Shown here piece by piece: positions 1 to 12,062 of a stretch of DNA of 64,000 nt; the stretch's first letter is position 1, and the number at the start of each line of letters is the position of its first letter. The notes beneath the pieces were generated by a model. The model was given only the letters and a program-made list of their open reading frames with translations. It was not told the origin of the DNA and did no database searches. Source of the DNA: Rhodotorula mucilaginosa (Eukaryota; Basidiomycota; Microbotryomycetes; Sporidiobolales; Sporidiobolaceae); NCBI GenBank assembly GCA_034406715.1, contig CP137869.1:248001-312000 (forward strand), written 5' to 3'. Made by a program: the position numbers and the translations under genes.

Positions 1-51
1 CCTGCCGTCATGCGTTTTCAGGGTCTGCAGTACTGATCGATAGGTGTACAG

Positions 52-350
52 TTGTGCTCTCCGACGCCGGCAAATCGGAACGCGACGCGCCCGCCGCGAT
101 CAACAAGTGGATGGAGAAAAAGGTCGCGCACTACAAGCAGCTCCGCGGTGGCATCAAGCTCGTTGACAGCGTACCGAAGAGTCCCTCGGGCAAGCTGTTG
201 CGACGAAGTGAGTGCGATCGAGCCTGTTCTGATTCCTCGCGAGACGTCCGTTCCTGACTGTAACTCGCGCGTCTAGTCCTCCGCGAGCAGGCCAAGGCCG
301 AGGTGGAGGAGTCGCAGCGTGCTGGCGCCTCGCAGCGCGCCAAGCTCTGA
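52..350 (+). CDS. C-terminal end of a 4-coumarate-CoA ligase-like acyl-CoA synthetase (5' partial)
   Basis: The last two exons of an AMP-forming acyl/aryl-CoA ligase; the rest lies left of the window. The first visible exon starts after an acceptor (gtgtacag) at 52 and runs to a donor (gtgagtgcg) near 209. The last exon opens after cgcgcgtctag and ends at TGA 348-350. The spliced protein carries the family's C-terminal signature: a lysine-rich stretch ending HYKQLRGG, then SVPKSPSGKLLRRILREQ, whose Lys in PSGKLLRR is the catalytic lysine of the C-terminal domain in this superfamily. It ends in Ala-Lys-Leu, a good type 1 peroxisomal signal, so a peroxisomal ligase (4CL-like or fatty acyl) is inferred. 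Substrate cannot be told from this piece. It converges on PRI1 with about 160 bp between stops. Confidence 0.85.
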
Positions 351-512
351 GCAGAAGAGGTCAGAAAATGCAGAATCTGTCTGCGCGGTCGTGCAGTCGT
401 ACAAGTGTGCAAAGAAGGTGTTCATACGTTACAGAACGGTCCGAGCGTCTGAATGTGGAGAGAGCAGGTGGATACAAGCTACAACATAGGAGGCGAGGAG
501 GGAACGGTGCTC

Positions 513-2508
513 TCAGAATTCCATCGACATAGCCTTCTCGGCTGCGCGCAAGCCACGTTGGTCAATTTCGGATGCCCGTACTCCACCTGCGGCAATACAG
601 CCGCGCCTTCACAGCGAGAGAAAACGGAATGGGGCCTCGAAACACTCACCCTTGACCCCACGCGTGTGCTCCTTCGCGACCGCTTCGGCGTGCTTCTCAA
701 ACAAATCGACGTACGGTCGCAAGCTCGTCTTGCCCCAGTCGGCAGCCGTGTCGCCGCGCCGACTGAGCTCTTCGAGCTCGAGAAGGAGTTTGCCGACGGT
801 CGGGACCGAGTTGGGATCGAATGCGTCGATTTGGGAAGCGAGGATGGGGACACAGACTTTGCCTGCCAGTTCCGCAGTATTCAAACCGCGTCAGTTAGGG
901 AGAGTTCAACGAGACTCGTGCGCGGCACGGCAACATATAGACGTCGAGCTCACCGGTACCGGGGTGGACGCAGAACGGCGCTTTCAGCAAGTGGTTCAGT
1001 TTCCTCGAGACCTCGGTATCGATCCTCGGGTACGTGTACTGGATGATGATATCTTCGCGGGCGCTCAAGAGTTTTTCCTTGAGCTTGGAGTTGTAGCCCG
1101 CCGGCACCATGTTGCCCCAGCGCTCCCTTGACGAGGTGTTCGACGACGGCGGGTAGGTCTTCATCAACCGCGCGCTATTTTCTGTGGTTCGAGGAAACAT
1201 GACCAGTTTCAGCAACTCTTGCTGCCGCACTTCGTCATCGCCCCAGAGAAAAAGCGCAAGTTGCTCACCCTTGTCCGGCAGCAGGTTCAGGACCTTTTCC
1301 CACTGCTCCGGATCGTTTTTCCAGCAATCCTGATCGTCGAGGACCACCTTGGCAAACGCCGACCGCAGCGGTCCCGTAGGCGAAGCCGCCCGTCTGTGGA
1401 GCCGAAGAACGCGGCGAGTCAGAATTTTGCTGCGTGCTGGCTCGGTGTCGCCGGAGAAGGGTGGCGCGCGCGATCCTGCTTACTCGATTGTCGGGTGCAA
1501 GGGCCGGTGCAGCGCCATGCGCTTGTCCATGTTTGTGTAGCCCTTGACGATGTCGATGTACCGCACGATGGCCGAACGCTGCTCGTCCGTCATTTGCAGC
1601 GCGGCGGGGTCCGAGATCCACGCGTGGATACCACGCCGACCGGAGTAGACCCAGAGGATGTGCTTGAAGCCGAAGTCGTCTGCCGATAAGAAGATGTTGG
1701 TCAGAAGGTGTCGGGATCAATCGATGAACGGCCGCCAGACAGGCCGTCGGAGCCGGACTTACTCCGCAAGATGTCGTCGAGAACCTTGACTGCGACGGTG
1801 ATGAATTTCCAGCACCGCCCGCACATCTTCTTGTCCTTGCAGCAAGTCCGGACCGTGTCGTCTGTTTCCAAAAGGTCAGTTGCTGGTGTACAACGCGCTG
1901 GCGACTCTGCTTACAGTCTGTCATGTCGATATCAAAGACGAGTTCGCGCGTGAGCGGACGGAACGCAGACTTCATGAGCGCTTTCCGGTCCTTTGGCTGT
2001 TTCCAACGCGAGGTCAGTTGCTAGTTCTCCGGAGCCTTGCGTGAGAGCGAGCAGACTGACTCGTCCAGAGTACATGGGGCCGATCTCGAATCGAGAGGGG
2101 TTGAGGCGGAGGACTTCGTGCTTGAGTTCTTCGGCGGTCGAGAAGGACTGGTAGCGCAAGTAGGCCTCGTTCTGGAGGGTAAAGGCGAACTCGCGGTGGG
2201 TGAACTGGCGAGTCGGGGCGTGAGACTGGTTCAACCAGAGGAACATGGTCTTCCACGGCAAGAGGCGAGAGTAGTAGGTGCGCATGACCATCGGGTTGGA
2301 CAAGTCGCCCATGGATTCTTCGGTCGCGTTTTCCATCTTGGGGAGCATGGCCTTGAGCTCATCGTCAGCAAAGAGCTGGTCGAGCGCTGTAGGATGGCTG
2401 TCAGGAGGCAGTCTCTTTGGGCGAGCTGGACAGAGAGAAGGGCGTACCTGGCCCTGGTGCTGGTGCTGGCGCAGTCGCTTCGGCCGCTGCGTTGACCATC
2501 CCTGGCAT
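513..2508 (-). CDS. PRI1: DNA primase small (catalytic) subunit
   Basis: Makes RNA primers in the Pol alpha-primase complex in the nucleus. The spliced product starts MPGMVNAAAEAT (61-nt first exon), then YYSRLLPWKTMFLWLN and the conserved HREFAFTLQNEAYLRYQSF. Next comes the catalytic segment RELVFDIDMTDYD with its metal-binding aspartates, then a zinc motif in TVRTCCKDKKMCGRCWKF. The next exon reads FGFKHILWVYSGRRGIHAWI, the nucleotide-binding SGRRG motif. The C-terminal part has YPRIDTEVSRKLNHLLKAPFC and, after an intron, GKVCVPI. At least six introns are needed; several fall inside these motifs and restore them exactly. I place the stop at 513-515 after a last intron (donor gtgagtgt near 651). 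Start and stop are inferred. It is divergent from NUM1. Confidence 0.93.
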
Positions 2509-3220
2509 CTTTGGCTCTGCTGGCCTAAGGCTATGGCGGGGCAGAGAAGAGCTCCTCGGGTTGAACGCGTCGAGACACGTGAGACGCGTCGAGTGAGCGG
2601 GCCCCTGACGCGGAACGAGACGTGAGGCCCAGCTTCTCTCGCGCGACTCGTTCGCTCTGTTGCTCAAGTACTTTATACGCAGAGAGATAAGGGGGGCGAG
2701 TGCGTACTCGAAGAACAGTCACTGTGAGTCTGCGCGTACCACCTCGAGCTGGGCCCCGACGAGTCCCGCTGTGCACTGTCCTCTGCCCTTTGAACCGACG
2801 CTCACTCAACTTTTGTCTCGCCGCCTCCTCGTCCTCCCCTCGCAGCCTCTGAGAGGCAGTCTGCAGACGAGCAGAACAAGCCTTATACAAGGCCAGAGCC
2901 AGCCGACATCGCCGCGGCTTGGTCTCGTCCACTCCCGCTCTTCTGTCGACCGCCGACACTCGCCAGAACAACACTCAACACATCCAATTAGAGCCGTATC
3001 AGCTCTCCACCAAAGACCCGTCTGCGAGCTCAGATCTGCCCGGCTTAGTACGCATATCTGAAATCAAGGTGCGTTGCCGCAACTGCTGCGCGTCCCAAAC
3101 ACGTTAGCGCCTCGCTGGTCGCACGAGCCGTTTCTGAGCCGCTTCCTCGCGGCTATTGTCCTCTCTCTGACTTTGAGAACGAACCCGCCTGCAGGAGGCC
3201 CTCGCAGAAACGCCATAGTC
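2509..3220. promoter_or_regulatory. Divergent intergenic region between PRI1 and NUM1
   Basis: About 710 bp between two divergently transcribed start codons, so it must hold both promoters. The half next to NUM1 is pyrimidine-rich with CT runs, as often upstream of basidiomycete genes. I see no convincing TATA box, binding site or further gene. The short open frames here have no family resemblance. Confidence 0.5.
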
Positions 3221-6200
3221 ATGGCGCGATCGGTCTCGCCCACCGGATCGGTCCACTCGTTCCTCGATTCGGATCCGTACCCTTCTGCGGCCCGACGTTC
3301 ACACCCGACACCGCCTCGGTCTCACTCGACCGCGTCCGCCATCACTCCCACCTCTCTGCTCGATCGACTCGAGTCGCACCTCCGCGCCAAGGCCGAGGAG
3401 GTGCAGTTGGCGGGTCAGCTCGGTCAGGCCTTGCTCGCGCAACAGCAAGAGCTCGAGGCGCGCATTCGCGAGATTGCCGAAGTCTCGAACCGGTACGCCG
3501 CCGCCGCCGCCGCCACCGAGTCTTCGGGAGGGGAATCGGGCGACGAACGCGAAGTCGGAGAAGAGACGAAGAAATCGCTCCAATTGCTCGAAGAGGAACT
3601 CGCGAGGTGGGAAGGCGCCAACTCGGACTTGTACCAGGTCGTCGGGACCGCTGCCGCTCGTGGAGTCCCTCCTATCACTGGCGCAGCGGCCGAAGACGCC
3701 AGCAGCCACGACGATGCTGACCGTAACGGCGCGATCCATCGCCCACGCGCGCTTTCACTCTCGCGCAAGGGCTCCCACGCCAACTTGAGTGCTTCTTCAA
3801 GCTCGCACTCCCTCGCGGACGACTCGATCAACCTTCCCACCAGCATCAGCACCGCTTCGCAGTCTCGCCGATCGCGCAACGCAGCCGCTCAGCACCGCAC
3901 GAATGACATCGAGCTCGCGACCGAGATCGGGCAATCGCTCCTCGTCGAGGTCAGGCGCTTGCAGGCCCTCCTACAAGAACGGGATGATAAGCTCAAGTCT
4001 CTCGAGAAGGAGCGCGACGAGAAGGAAGCAGAAGTTGAGAATGCTCTGCAGGCAAGAAGAGCAGTCGAGGACGAGTTCGGTACGTGTCCTAACCCTCGTT
4101 CTGAAACTGCGAGACAACGTACTTGGGAACTGGAAGCTAATCTGGACTCGCTCGTGAGTGTGCAGAGAAATACAAGGAGGTCAACTGGGAGCTCGAGCTC
4201 GCGTCCCAAGACCTGCGCTCGAGTCTTTCGGCTGCGCAATCTGCCCTGCAGAAAGCCGAGCAGGACCGCGCCCGCCATGCGCGTGACCTCGCCTCGACTC
4301 GCGACCAACTCGACTCGCAGCGTCTCGAATCTGAGCGCCTCGCCAAGGACCTCGACGAGCTCAAGAACAAGCACGAGACCGACATGGCCAACATGCGCAA
4401 GTCGCACGCCGGCTTGCAGCGTGACAAGAGCGACTTGCAAGGAACCCTCGAGGGCCTCAAGAGCGAGCTTGCCGCGAGGAGTCGTGCAATCCGACGCGGA
4501 CCGGGCGGCTCGCCCGCGCCTGGAACTCCCGGCTACCGCAGGGGACTGCCCGGCCACGGCGACGACGAAGACGGCGACGGTTCCAGCGGCGAAGGTGACT
4601 TCTTCCTCCGCTCGACGGCCCGTCGCCGCACGGGCGAGGGCTTCCCTTCGAGCGCGATCGGCAAAGACGATCTGTTCGGTCCCGGCGAGGGCGACTCGCC
4701 TTCGGCTTCCCCGATCCAACGCGCCGGGTTCGCCACCGAGGCCGACTCGCTTCGTGCCAGCCTGGCTCACGCTCAGCGGCAGATTCAGACGCTCCGGACG
4801 AGCTTGCAGCGCGAGAAGCAGGCCAAGCTCGAACTCCGGAGGCAACTCGGAGGCGGTGCCGCCGGTAAGGACGGCCGTGGAGATAAAGTCTGGGGAGACG
4901 ATCCGCTCGACGGGACCGACTCGGAGGAGGAAGAAGATGTTGACGAGATTGACGGCCTCGCACTCGGCCACGCTGTCGCTCCCGGCGATGCTGGCCATGT
5001 CACCGAGTCTGACCCCGAACTCGACGACCATGCCTTCCCTTCGACAACGCGTGCTCGCACTCCGGCCAACGGTCACCTCGCTTCTCCCGGCTGGCCTCGT
5101 TCCGCTCGTGGTTCCGCCCGCGGCCGACGCGGCGGCGCTCGTATCCAAAGCCGCGTACCCTCACGCCTCGCTCGCGCGTTCGGTTCACCGGACTCGGCGA
5201 CTACCGAAGAAGACAGCGTCGAGGCGGGAGACTCCAGGTCGCCCACCACGCACATACTCAGTGCGGGCGCCGCCGACATCTCTGCCGACGGAGCCAGCAT
5301 CTTTGATCATCAGTTCCTCGCTCCGACCACCGACGTCAACATCACTGACGAGGACGAGTCATTCGGAGGGGGCGAGTCGCCCTTGCGCCGTCATCGTGGT
5401 GTCAGCGTCGAGACGGAAGGCTCGTCCGCTGGACCGGGCGAGTCCCTCGCGGACGCCTTCGGTGACGCAGGAGACCGTTCGCGCCGCCACGATCGCAAGG
5501 GCAGTCTTGGTTCGCTCGCGAGCTTCCTCACCGACCGGAAGCGACGCTCGCGCAGTGAGAGCGTCGCCGCCGTCGCTGAAGCGGACGAGGTCGCCGAAGC
5601 CGCCGCTGCCGCCTCGCAGCACGCGGTGCCGGTCGACTGGTCCGACAAGGCGACGAGCACCGACTTCGTCGAGCCCGAAGTCCGCGTCGAGCGCGTCGAA
5701 GTCCCGGTGCCGTTGGAGGTCATCCGCGAGGTCCAAGTCGAGAAGCGGGTCGAAGTGCCCGTCGAGGTCGTTCGGGAAGTCACGGTCGAAAAGATCGTCG
5801 AGGTCCCCGTCGACCGCATCGTCGAGGTCCCCGTCGACCGCATCGTCGAGGTCCCCGTCGACCGCATCGTCGAGGTCGAGAAGCGAGTCGAGGTGCCGAT
5901 CGACCGCATTGTCGAGGTGCCTGTCGACCGCATCGTCGAAGTGGAGAAGCGAGTCGAGGTGCCCGTCGACGTTGTCCGGGAGGTCACGGTCGAGAAGATT
6001 GTTGAAGTGCCGGTCGACCGCATCGTCGAAGTCGAAAAGCGCGTGGAGGTGCCGGTCGACCGCATCGTCGAAGTCGAAAAGCGCGTCGACGTCCCCTTCG
6101 AGGTGATCAAGGAGATCGAGAAGCGCGTCGAGGTCCCGGTCGAAGTCATCCGGGAGGTCATCAAGGAAGTCCCGGTCGAAGTCGAGCGCCGCGTTGAAGT

Positions 6201-9200
6201 GCCGGTCGACCGCATCGTCGAAGTCCAGGTGGACCGCATCGTCGAAGTCGAAAAACGCGTCGAAGTCCCCGTCGAAGTCGTCCGCGAAGTCGAGAAGCGC
6301 GTCGAGGTCGAAAAGGTCGTCGAAGTACCCGTGGATCGAATCGTCGAAGTCGAGAAACGGGTAGAAGTGCCCGTCGAGGTCGTCCGTACGGTCGAAGTCG
6401 AGAAGCGGGTCGAAGTCCCGGTGGACGTCGAGCGCCGCGTCGAGGTGCCCGTCGAAAAGGTCGTCGAACGCATTGTCGAGGTGCCGGTCGAGGTGATCAA
6501 GACAGTCGAGGTCGAGAAGATCAAGACTGTCGAGGTGCCGGTCGAAAAGATCGTCGAGCGCATCGTCGAGAAACCTGTCGAGGTCATTCGCGAGGTCGAG
6601 CGACGGGTGGAAGTCCCCGTCGACCGGATCGTCGAGGTGCCCGTCGATCGCGTCGTCGAGAAAATCGTCGAGAAGCGTATCGAGGTGCCGGTCGGAACGA
6701 TCCGCGAGGTCGAGAAACGCGTCGAGGTGCCGGTCGAGGTCATCAAGGAGGTCACGGTGGAAGTCGAGAAGCGCGTCGAGGTCCCCATCGACCGGATTGT
6801 CGAGATCGAGAAGCGCGTCGAAGTGCCCGTGGACCGCATCGTCGAGGTCGAGAAGCGCGTCGAGGTCCCCGTCGACCGCGTCATCGAGGTCGAGAAGCGC
6901 GTCGAGGTCCCCGTCGACCGCGTCATCGAGGTCGAGAAGCGCGTCGAGGTCCCCGTCGACCGCATCGTCGAAGTCCCCGTTGACCGCATCGTCGAGGTGG
7001 AACGGCGGGTCGAAGTGCCCGTGGACCGCATCGTCGAGGTCGAGAAGCGTGTGGAGGTGCCCGTCGAGGTTGTCCGCGAAGTTGAGGTCGAAAAGGTCGT
7101 CGAACGTCTCGTCCCTGCACCGGCTTTGCCTTGCGAGGCGTGCGCTGCCGCTGCGCTCAGCCCGCCTACGCCTGTCGCATCTTCGGCCGCTCGCATGGAA
7201 GATCGCGCGCTCGCCAATCAGCCGTCGCTTTCCGAGTTGACGGCACCGATTCAAGCTGGCGACCGCGACCGCACAATTTCGTCCTTTGCGGCTCTGCAGG
7301 GTCTTCGCTCAACCCCGAGCGAGTATTCCGAAGATGACGCGCGGTCCGACACGACTGGGCGAGGCCCGGCTAGCCGTCAGACCTACTACACCGACGTCGA
7401 GACCGAATACGAAGACGCGCGCGAGTCGCTCGGCGGAGCAGCCTCCTCCGTCGGTGCACCTTCTTTCGCCAACGGGCCACGGCCGTCTTACCCCGACAGC
7501 ATGCACACTCGTTCGACCTCTCTCACCGATTTCGTCTCGGTCCGCTCAGGACGCACGACTCCTTTCGGCGACGAGAGCGACAGCGACGCCGAGGTTCTCG
7601 CTTCGCGCGAGTTCCAGGTCGACGAAGAAGAGACGCAGGCCTTCCGACGCACGCTCCGCGGCCAAGCAGCGCAGTGGCAGGCCGCCGAGGCTGCGCGTAC
7701 GGAGGGTGATGAACCTGAAGTCCGAACCGTGTACGTTGACAAGGTCGTCTACGTGGACAAGCCGGTTGAGGTCGAGAAGGTCGTCTACGTCGACCGTCTC
7801 GTCGAAGTCGAGAAGCCGGTCGAGGTCCCCGTCGAGCGCGTCGTCGAGGTCGAGGTCGAAAAGGTCGTCGAGAAGGTCGTCGAGAAGGTCGTCGAGAAGG
7901 TCGTCGAGAAGATTGTGTACGTCGACCGACCAGTTGCCGCGCCGTCTGTGCAGAGCAAGGCGCCGCAGGTCAACAGCGAGGGAGACGAGCTGCACGAAGC
8001 CGTACGAACCGCCACTGCCTACCTCGAGGAGCCGGAGTCGAGACCGGTTACCCCGTCTCCATCCGTTCCGGATCTCAAGGGCAAGGGGCTGATGGGACCT
8101 CCACCGCTGCCGTCGGCTCGCAAAAACGCCAGCCCCCGCAAGAGTGGCACCTCGTCGATTTCGAGTCGCCGCTCGACTCGACACCGAGACCGCACCGCGC
8201 AGCCGCAGCCACCGAGTCGTCCTACCTCGCCGCCTCCTGCCGATTTGCTCTTCCGTGCGCAGTCGCCGACGTTCGACGACGAGTATTCCCGCCGATCGAC
8301 TTTGCTCGCTCCGCCGGTTCCGAGCGTCGCCGATGCGCCGAAGCTGCGCTCTCACGCTTCGACCTTGTCTGCATCCACCAAGCCGGAAGCTCCCTTTACG
8401 AGCTTGACGGACGCCCGACCGCACACATCCCTGGGTATCGCCGCCACTCCGAGGAGCCTTCGCATGTCGAGGCAACAAGCGTCGCAGACGTCGTTCCGCT
8501 CGATGTCAGACCTCAGCACCGAAGGTCCGGGAGCACGCCGCATGTCCATGGCATCGGAGGCGACGAGCGAGGGCGGCTACGACGCACCGGAGGGTGCTCG
8601 GCCTGCAACGGGCCGGGCTCCTGGCGACTCGACCGACCCGCAAGTCATCCACGCCATCACTCAAACGATGATCGGCGAGTTCATGCACAAATACACTCGA
8701 CGCAAGTTTGGCAAGGAGCTGTCCGAGAACCGGCATCAGCGATTCTTCTGGCTGCACCCGTACACTCGCACGCTCTACTGGTCGGCGAGCGATCCTGGAG
8801 CATCGACCACGAGTCACGCCTTCTCCAAATCTGGTGCGTTGCGAAAACAGTCGAGCGAATCGTCAAGCGACACTGACCGAGTTTTTTTGCCCTCCAGCGT
8901 ACATCGAAGGAGTTCGTCAAGTCCTCGACCCGAACCCGCTCCCGTCCGGTCTTCACCAGCACAGCATCGTGATCCGCACCCGCGAACGAGAGGTCAAGTT
9001 CACAGCCAGCACGCGGGAGCGCCACGACATGTGGTTCGCTGTGAGTCTTGTATCCCCCGCTTCCTGTTCGACGAGCGCTGACCGATCATCTCCCGCCACA
9101 GGCTATCCGCTACCTGATTGAGCGACCTGAGGGCTCGTCCGGACCAGCCGATCCGTCGGTGGAAGTGAGCCAGAGCCCGAAAACTCCGATCGCGCGGACC

Positions 9201-9949
9201 GGCACTACTCGCACACGGTCCAAGACGCTCACCGGCGGCGACGGCCCATCCGACTTTTTCGGCATACCGGACCAGATCTACACTTTTGGTACTGCGAGCG
9301 CTTCTGACTCGCGACTTACGCCGAAAGCACTGCCGCGATGGGTCCCGCACGGTCGCAACACTGTCAACGGCGTCACGGCCTCGCGTCCGGGAACTGCTGC
9401 CGCCGACTACCATCGGCACAGCGGATCCGCCTCGCTCCGATCGGTTTCGACCTACGGAGAGTTCGGTGAAGGCAGCCTCGAGGTTGTCGACCGTGACGAG
9501 ATCCCGGCTGGTCTTGACGGGGACGAAGACGAGTTTGAGGGTCTTGAGAATGTCCGCGCGTGCTGCAACGGCAAGCACGATGGTAAGTTTCACTGCTCTC
9601 GCGGCACTTTTGCGCGCGCAGTGTGCTGATGCTGCAATTCGTCCTCGCAGTTGGCAGTCTCTCTCGCCGCAACCGGCATTCGCACCATCGTCACCACCAC
9701 TCTTCCCTCTCGGACGTCGGGGCACGCCCATCGTCATCCGCGCCCACAACTCCGGGTCGCGCGCGCAACAAGGTCTCGACGAACACGCTCAGTTCGCTGT
9801 CGCGCAAAATGTCCGGCCTTGCTACACCGCGTAAATCCGCCTCTTTCTCATCCAAGTCCGCCACTCAGGACTCGCAGCCTGCAACCGCTACATCTGCGCG
9901 GCCCTTTGCCGCGTTGCCGGTGAATGGCGCGACCGTTTCCCGCCGCTAG
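3221..9949 (+). CDS. NUM1: NUM1/ApsA/Mcp5-type cortical anchor protein with PH domain
   Basis: In the known family this protein binds the plasma membrane through a C-terminal PH domain and anchors dynein and mitochondria at the cell cortex. Five exons fit: introns 4080-4165, 8834-8897, 9041-9101 and 9583-9650. Exons sum to 6450 nt, a whole number of codons, giving 2149 residues. I use ATG 3221 (MARSVSPTGSV); an open frame upstream of it is ignored. The N-terminal third is coiled coil, including QALLAQQQELEARIREI, a segment typical of ApsA. Residues about 796-1268 are short repeats built from VEVPVDRIVE and VEKR, with a second block at about 1472-1543 (VVEKVVEK, VVYVDK). The Mcp5-type PH domain spans about 1780-1900: FMHKYTRRKFG, RFFWLHPYTRTLYW, then RERHDMWF. 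The family usually carries internal repeats, but their sequence differs between species. Confidence 0.92.
5695..7110 (+). repeat. Coding repeat array in NUM1 (VEVPVDRIVEVEKR type)
   Basis: About 1.4 kb of imperfect tandem repeats of roughly 21-36 nt, encoding alternating acidic/basic beta-branched units such as VEVPVDRIVE and VEKRVEVPVEVI. The DNA units are close to identical near 6840-6960, which suggests recent unit gain there. The phase is kept throughout, so there is purifying constraint on frame. It also creates long open frames on the opposite strand, which are artefacts. Confidence 0.95.
7723..7935 (+). repeat. Second coding repeat block in NUM1 (VVEKVVEK)
   Basis: A shorter array of the same general kind: YVDK/YVDR units followed by four near-identical 12-nt units (gtcgtcgagaag) encoding VVEK. 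It is separated from the main array by about 200 residues of Ser/Thr-rich sequence. Confidence 0.9.
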
Positions 9950-10242
9950 ACTCCGTTCTGCTCTTTTGTCTTTCACATTTGTAGACCATTTTTATCTCCC
10001 CTTCCTCGTCTTGTCCTGGAAATTGCCCTGCCGCCCGCGCTGAGCTTTCGGTCTCAGCTGGTGCAACCTGAAGAGACGCTTGAACGTGTGATCACTTGTG
10101 GCCACGGTGAGATGTTGGATGCGTTTGCGAGGGGGTTTTATACAGGACAAGTGCAAATAGGGTAAGGGCGTTCCGGGCACGACAACAACAGCGACATGGA
10201 CCAAGACTTTGTACGAAAGAATATGAAGCGGTGTGGAGGCAT

Positions 10243-11217
10243 TTATGGGTTGAGAGTAAGTCCGAGACCGAGTACGGGAGAGGTGTTTTCGGCGGCCCTT
10301 CGTTCGCGATGGCGCTTCTCGAACCGTCGCAGCGCGAGATTCGAAACCGCGCGATGCTCAGAGCTCAATGTGGTGATGGACAGACTCTTTGCGAGGTCGA
10401 AAGCTGGTGACCTGCAGCGTGGCGAATGGCCTGCCTCGGGGACGAGGCGCACCGGTGACGAGAACGGCGATGGAGACCTCGAGTCGAGACCGCTCAGCGT
10501 TGTGGACGACGACGACGTGGAGAGTGAGGGCAGAGACGAAGACCAGCTTAGTCCTGACAACGCTGAGGTTGCCGTGTCCGGAGAGTGAGCGCTCTCGTCA
10601 AAGAGCGGGACGGAGGTTCGAGTCGGTCGCGGATTCCGCAAGGGCGCAAGATCTGGAGAGGTGAGTTCGAGGTGGAACGCCTGCAGCGGCTCGTCCGCCT
10701 GCTCGTCCGTGTACAAGTTCGCTCGCGAGTGCGTCGAATCGTCGACGAGTTTGACGAGCGGTGCCCGGAAGGCTTTGAGCTCGAACCGGCTGATCGAATC
10801 GGCGACCCATTTGCGCTCGTCTTGCTTCTCGAGCCCGGCTGCTTCTCGCTGTGCCTCGATAGTAAACTGCGAGAGGCTAGAGATGGCCGGCGATCGGCTC
10901 ATCGGGATTGAGTGCGGTCCGAGAGGCGAGATGGGCGTGTCCGGGGGGAGGGGGAGAACTTCAAACACGGGCGCGGGTGGCAAGAGGGGCGCCGCGGGAG
11001 GAGCCTCGTGGCCGTTCGATGCTCCGAACAGAGGGACTGCCCGCGTCGAATTTCGGCTCCACGTGCTGGCACTCGTCCGGTCGCCGAGATTGAAGGCCAT
11101 GGCAATCGGCGAAGGCGACGGCAAGGGACGCTTGCGCGGGTTGGGCCGCCTGAGCGGAGGCGGCGTCGTCGCGGTAGAGCACCCGGTACGAGTCGGCGTC
11201 GCGGGACATGGAGCCAT
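10243..11217 (-). CDS. Hypothetical protein, Ser/Pro-rich, 324 residues
   Basis: I do not recognise this gene. One uninterrupted frame starts at an ATG at 11217, with a second in-frame ATG at MAFNLGDRT. The middle has a more ordered stretch (SISRFELKAFRAPLVKLVDD) between low-complexity Pro/Ser regions (LPPAPVFEVLPLPPDTP; SSLPSLSTSSSSTTLSGL). The C-terminus ends in a basic segment, ALRRFEKRHRERRA. No signal peptide or membrane span is visible. The codon pattern (GC in third positions) fits its neighbours and the alternative frames are Arg-rich, as wrong frames in this genome tend to be. A 5' exon further upstream is possible: a gtgagt donor on this strand lies near 11330. It converges with NUM1 across about 290 bp. 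Confidence 0.6.
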   Translation of the reverse strand: MAPCPATPTRTGCSTATTPPPLRRPNPRKRPLPSPSPIAMAFNLGDRTSASTWSRNSTRAVPLFGASNGHEAPPAAPLLPPAPVFEVLPLPPDTPISPLGPHSIPMSRSPAISSLSQFTIEAQREAAGLEKQDERKWVADSISRFELKAFRAPLVKLVDDSTHSRANLYTDEQADEPLQAFHLELTSPDLAPLRNPRPTRTSVPLFDESAHSPDTATSALSGLSWSSSLPSLSTSSSSTTLSGLDSRSPSPFSSPVRLVPEAGHSPRCRSPAFDLAKSLSITTLSSEHRAVSNLALRRFEKRHRERRAAENTSPVLGLGLTLNP

Positions 11218-12062
11218 AAGGTGCAGGGGGCAGGTTCGTGTGCCTGTCGCGGTGGTAGATTTGCTGGGCGCAACGCGTTAGCATTGGTCGGAGCCTGGGG
11301 CATGCGTTCCGCCGCGCCCACGACTCACCCGGTACTAGCTTGTGTGCTAGACGAGTGTGCTTGTTGCGTGCGACTGAGAGCAGCCAAAGGGGCAAGCAGC
11401 GCACAGGCGGAACAAAGGAGACGGCCAGCGTCTGATGCGAGGACCTCAGAAGAAAGCAGGTTTGGCGGGACAGCGTCGTTTGTCCGCAGCAGACGAACGA
11501 GAGATGGCGGACCAGCGAACAAGAGACGGACGTCGATCACCTGCGCGACAAACGGCTTGGGGACAGACGAGGTCATAGCGGAACAATTACTGTACAAAGG
11601 GCGATGATGAACTCTTCGAAAATGACAAAGCTGCGATCGATCGCGTGCGCGCGCCGTGTTTCATTGTCGGGACCGGACCTTGCCGTGCCTCACGTGGCCC
11701 CAGACAAGCAAAAGGGCGGGAAACCCAGAGAGAGGGGAGAGGGGAGAAAGGCTGCCGAGCGGACAAGGACACGAAGGAAGAACAAAGGGTTTCTCTCGAG
11801 CTTCTCCACTGCCGGTGCGTCCGCTGACTGGGCAGTCGCACTGCGCAGCTCGGTACCCTGAAAAGGCCACAGACAAAAAGCACACGTACGCCTCGCTTCT
11901 CCATGCTACGCTGTTCCGGCCGGCGCACCCATCGTCCGAGAAAAGCCGAATGAGAAGGTCGAATTCTGCCACACGGCCGAGGTGCTTTGCTTCTCTACGC
12001 AGCGGCGCGCTCTCCCCATACAATCGGACACTGTAGCGTTCGGAACAAATAGCACGCAGCAC
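11218..12062. other. Intergenic, no gene seen
   Basis: About 850 bp between the orphan's start and the 3' end of palC (both minus strand). It should hold the orphan's promoter and perhaps a 5' exon. Open frames on both strands are short, Arg/Ser-rich and without recognisable motifs. Confidence 0.5.

Noticed and set aside
3074-6106. Plus-strand open frame continuing past the first NUM1 intron as an Arg/Ser-rich protein
   Set aside because: After 4080 it is in the wrong frame; splicing at 4080-4165 restores the coiled coil and the repeat.
5800-7060. CRISPR-like regular repeats
   Set aside because: Eukaryotic coding repeat with kept frame, no unique spacers.
5359-7254. Long minus-strand open frames (about 600 residues) opposite the NUM1 repeat
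   Set aside because: They are Asp/Leu/His or Ser/Thr repeats produced by the coding repeat read backwards, with no family features; the plus-strand frame continues into a clear PH domain.
11604-12062. Several overlapping open frames between the orphan and palC
   Set aside because: Short, mutually overlapping on both strands and compositionally like shadow frames.
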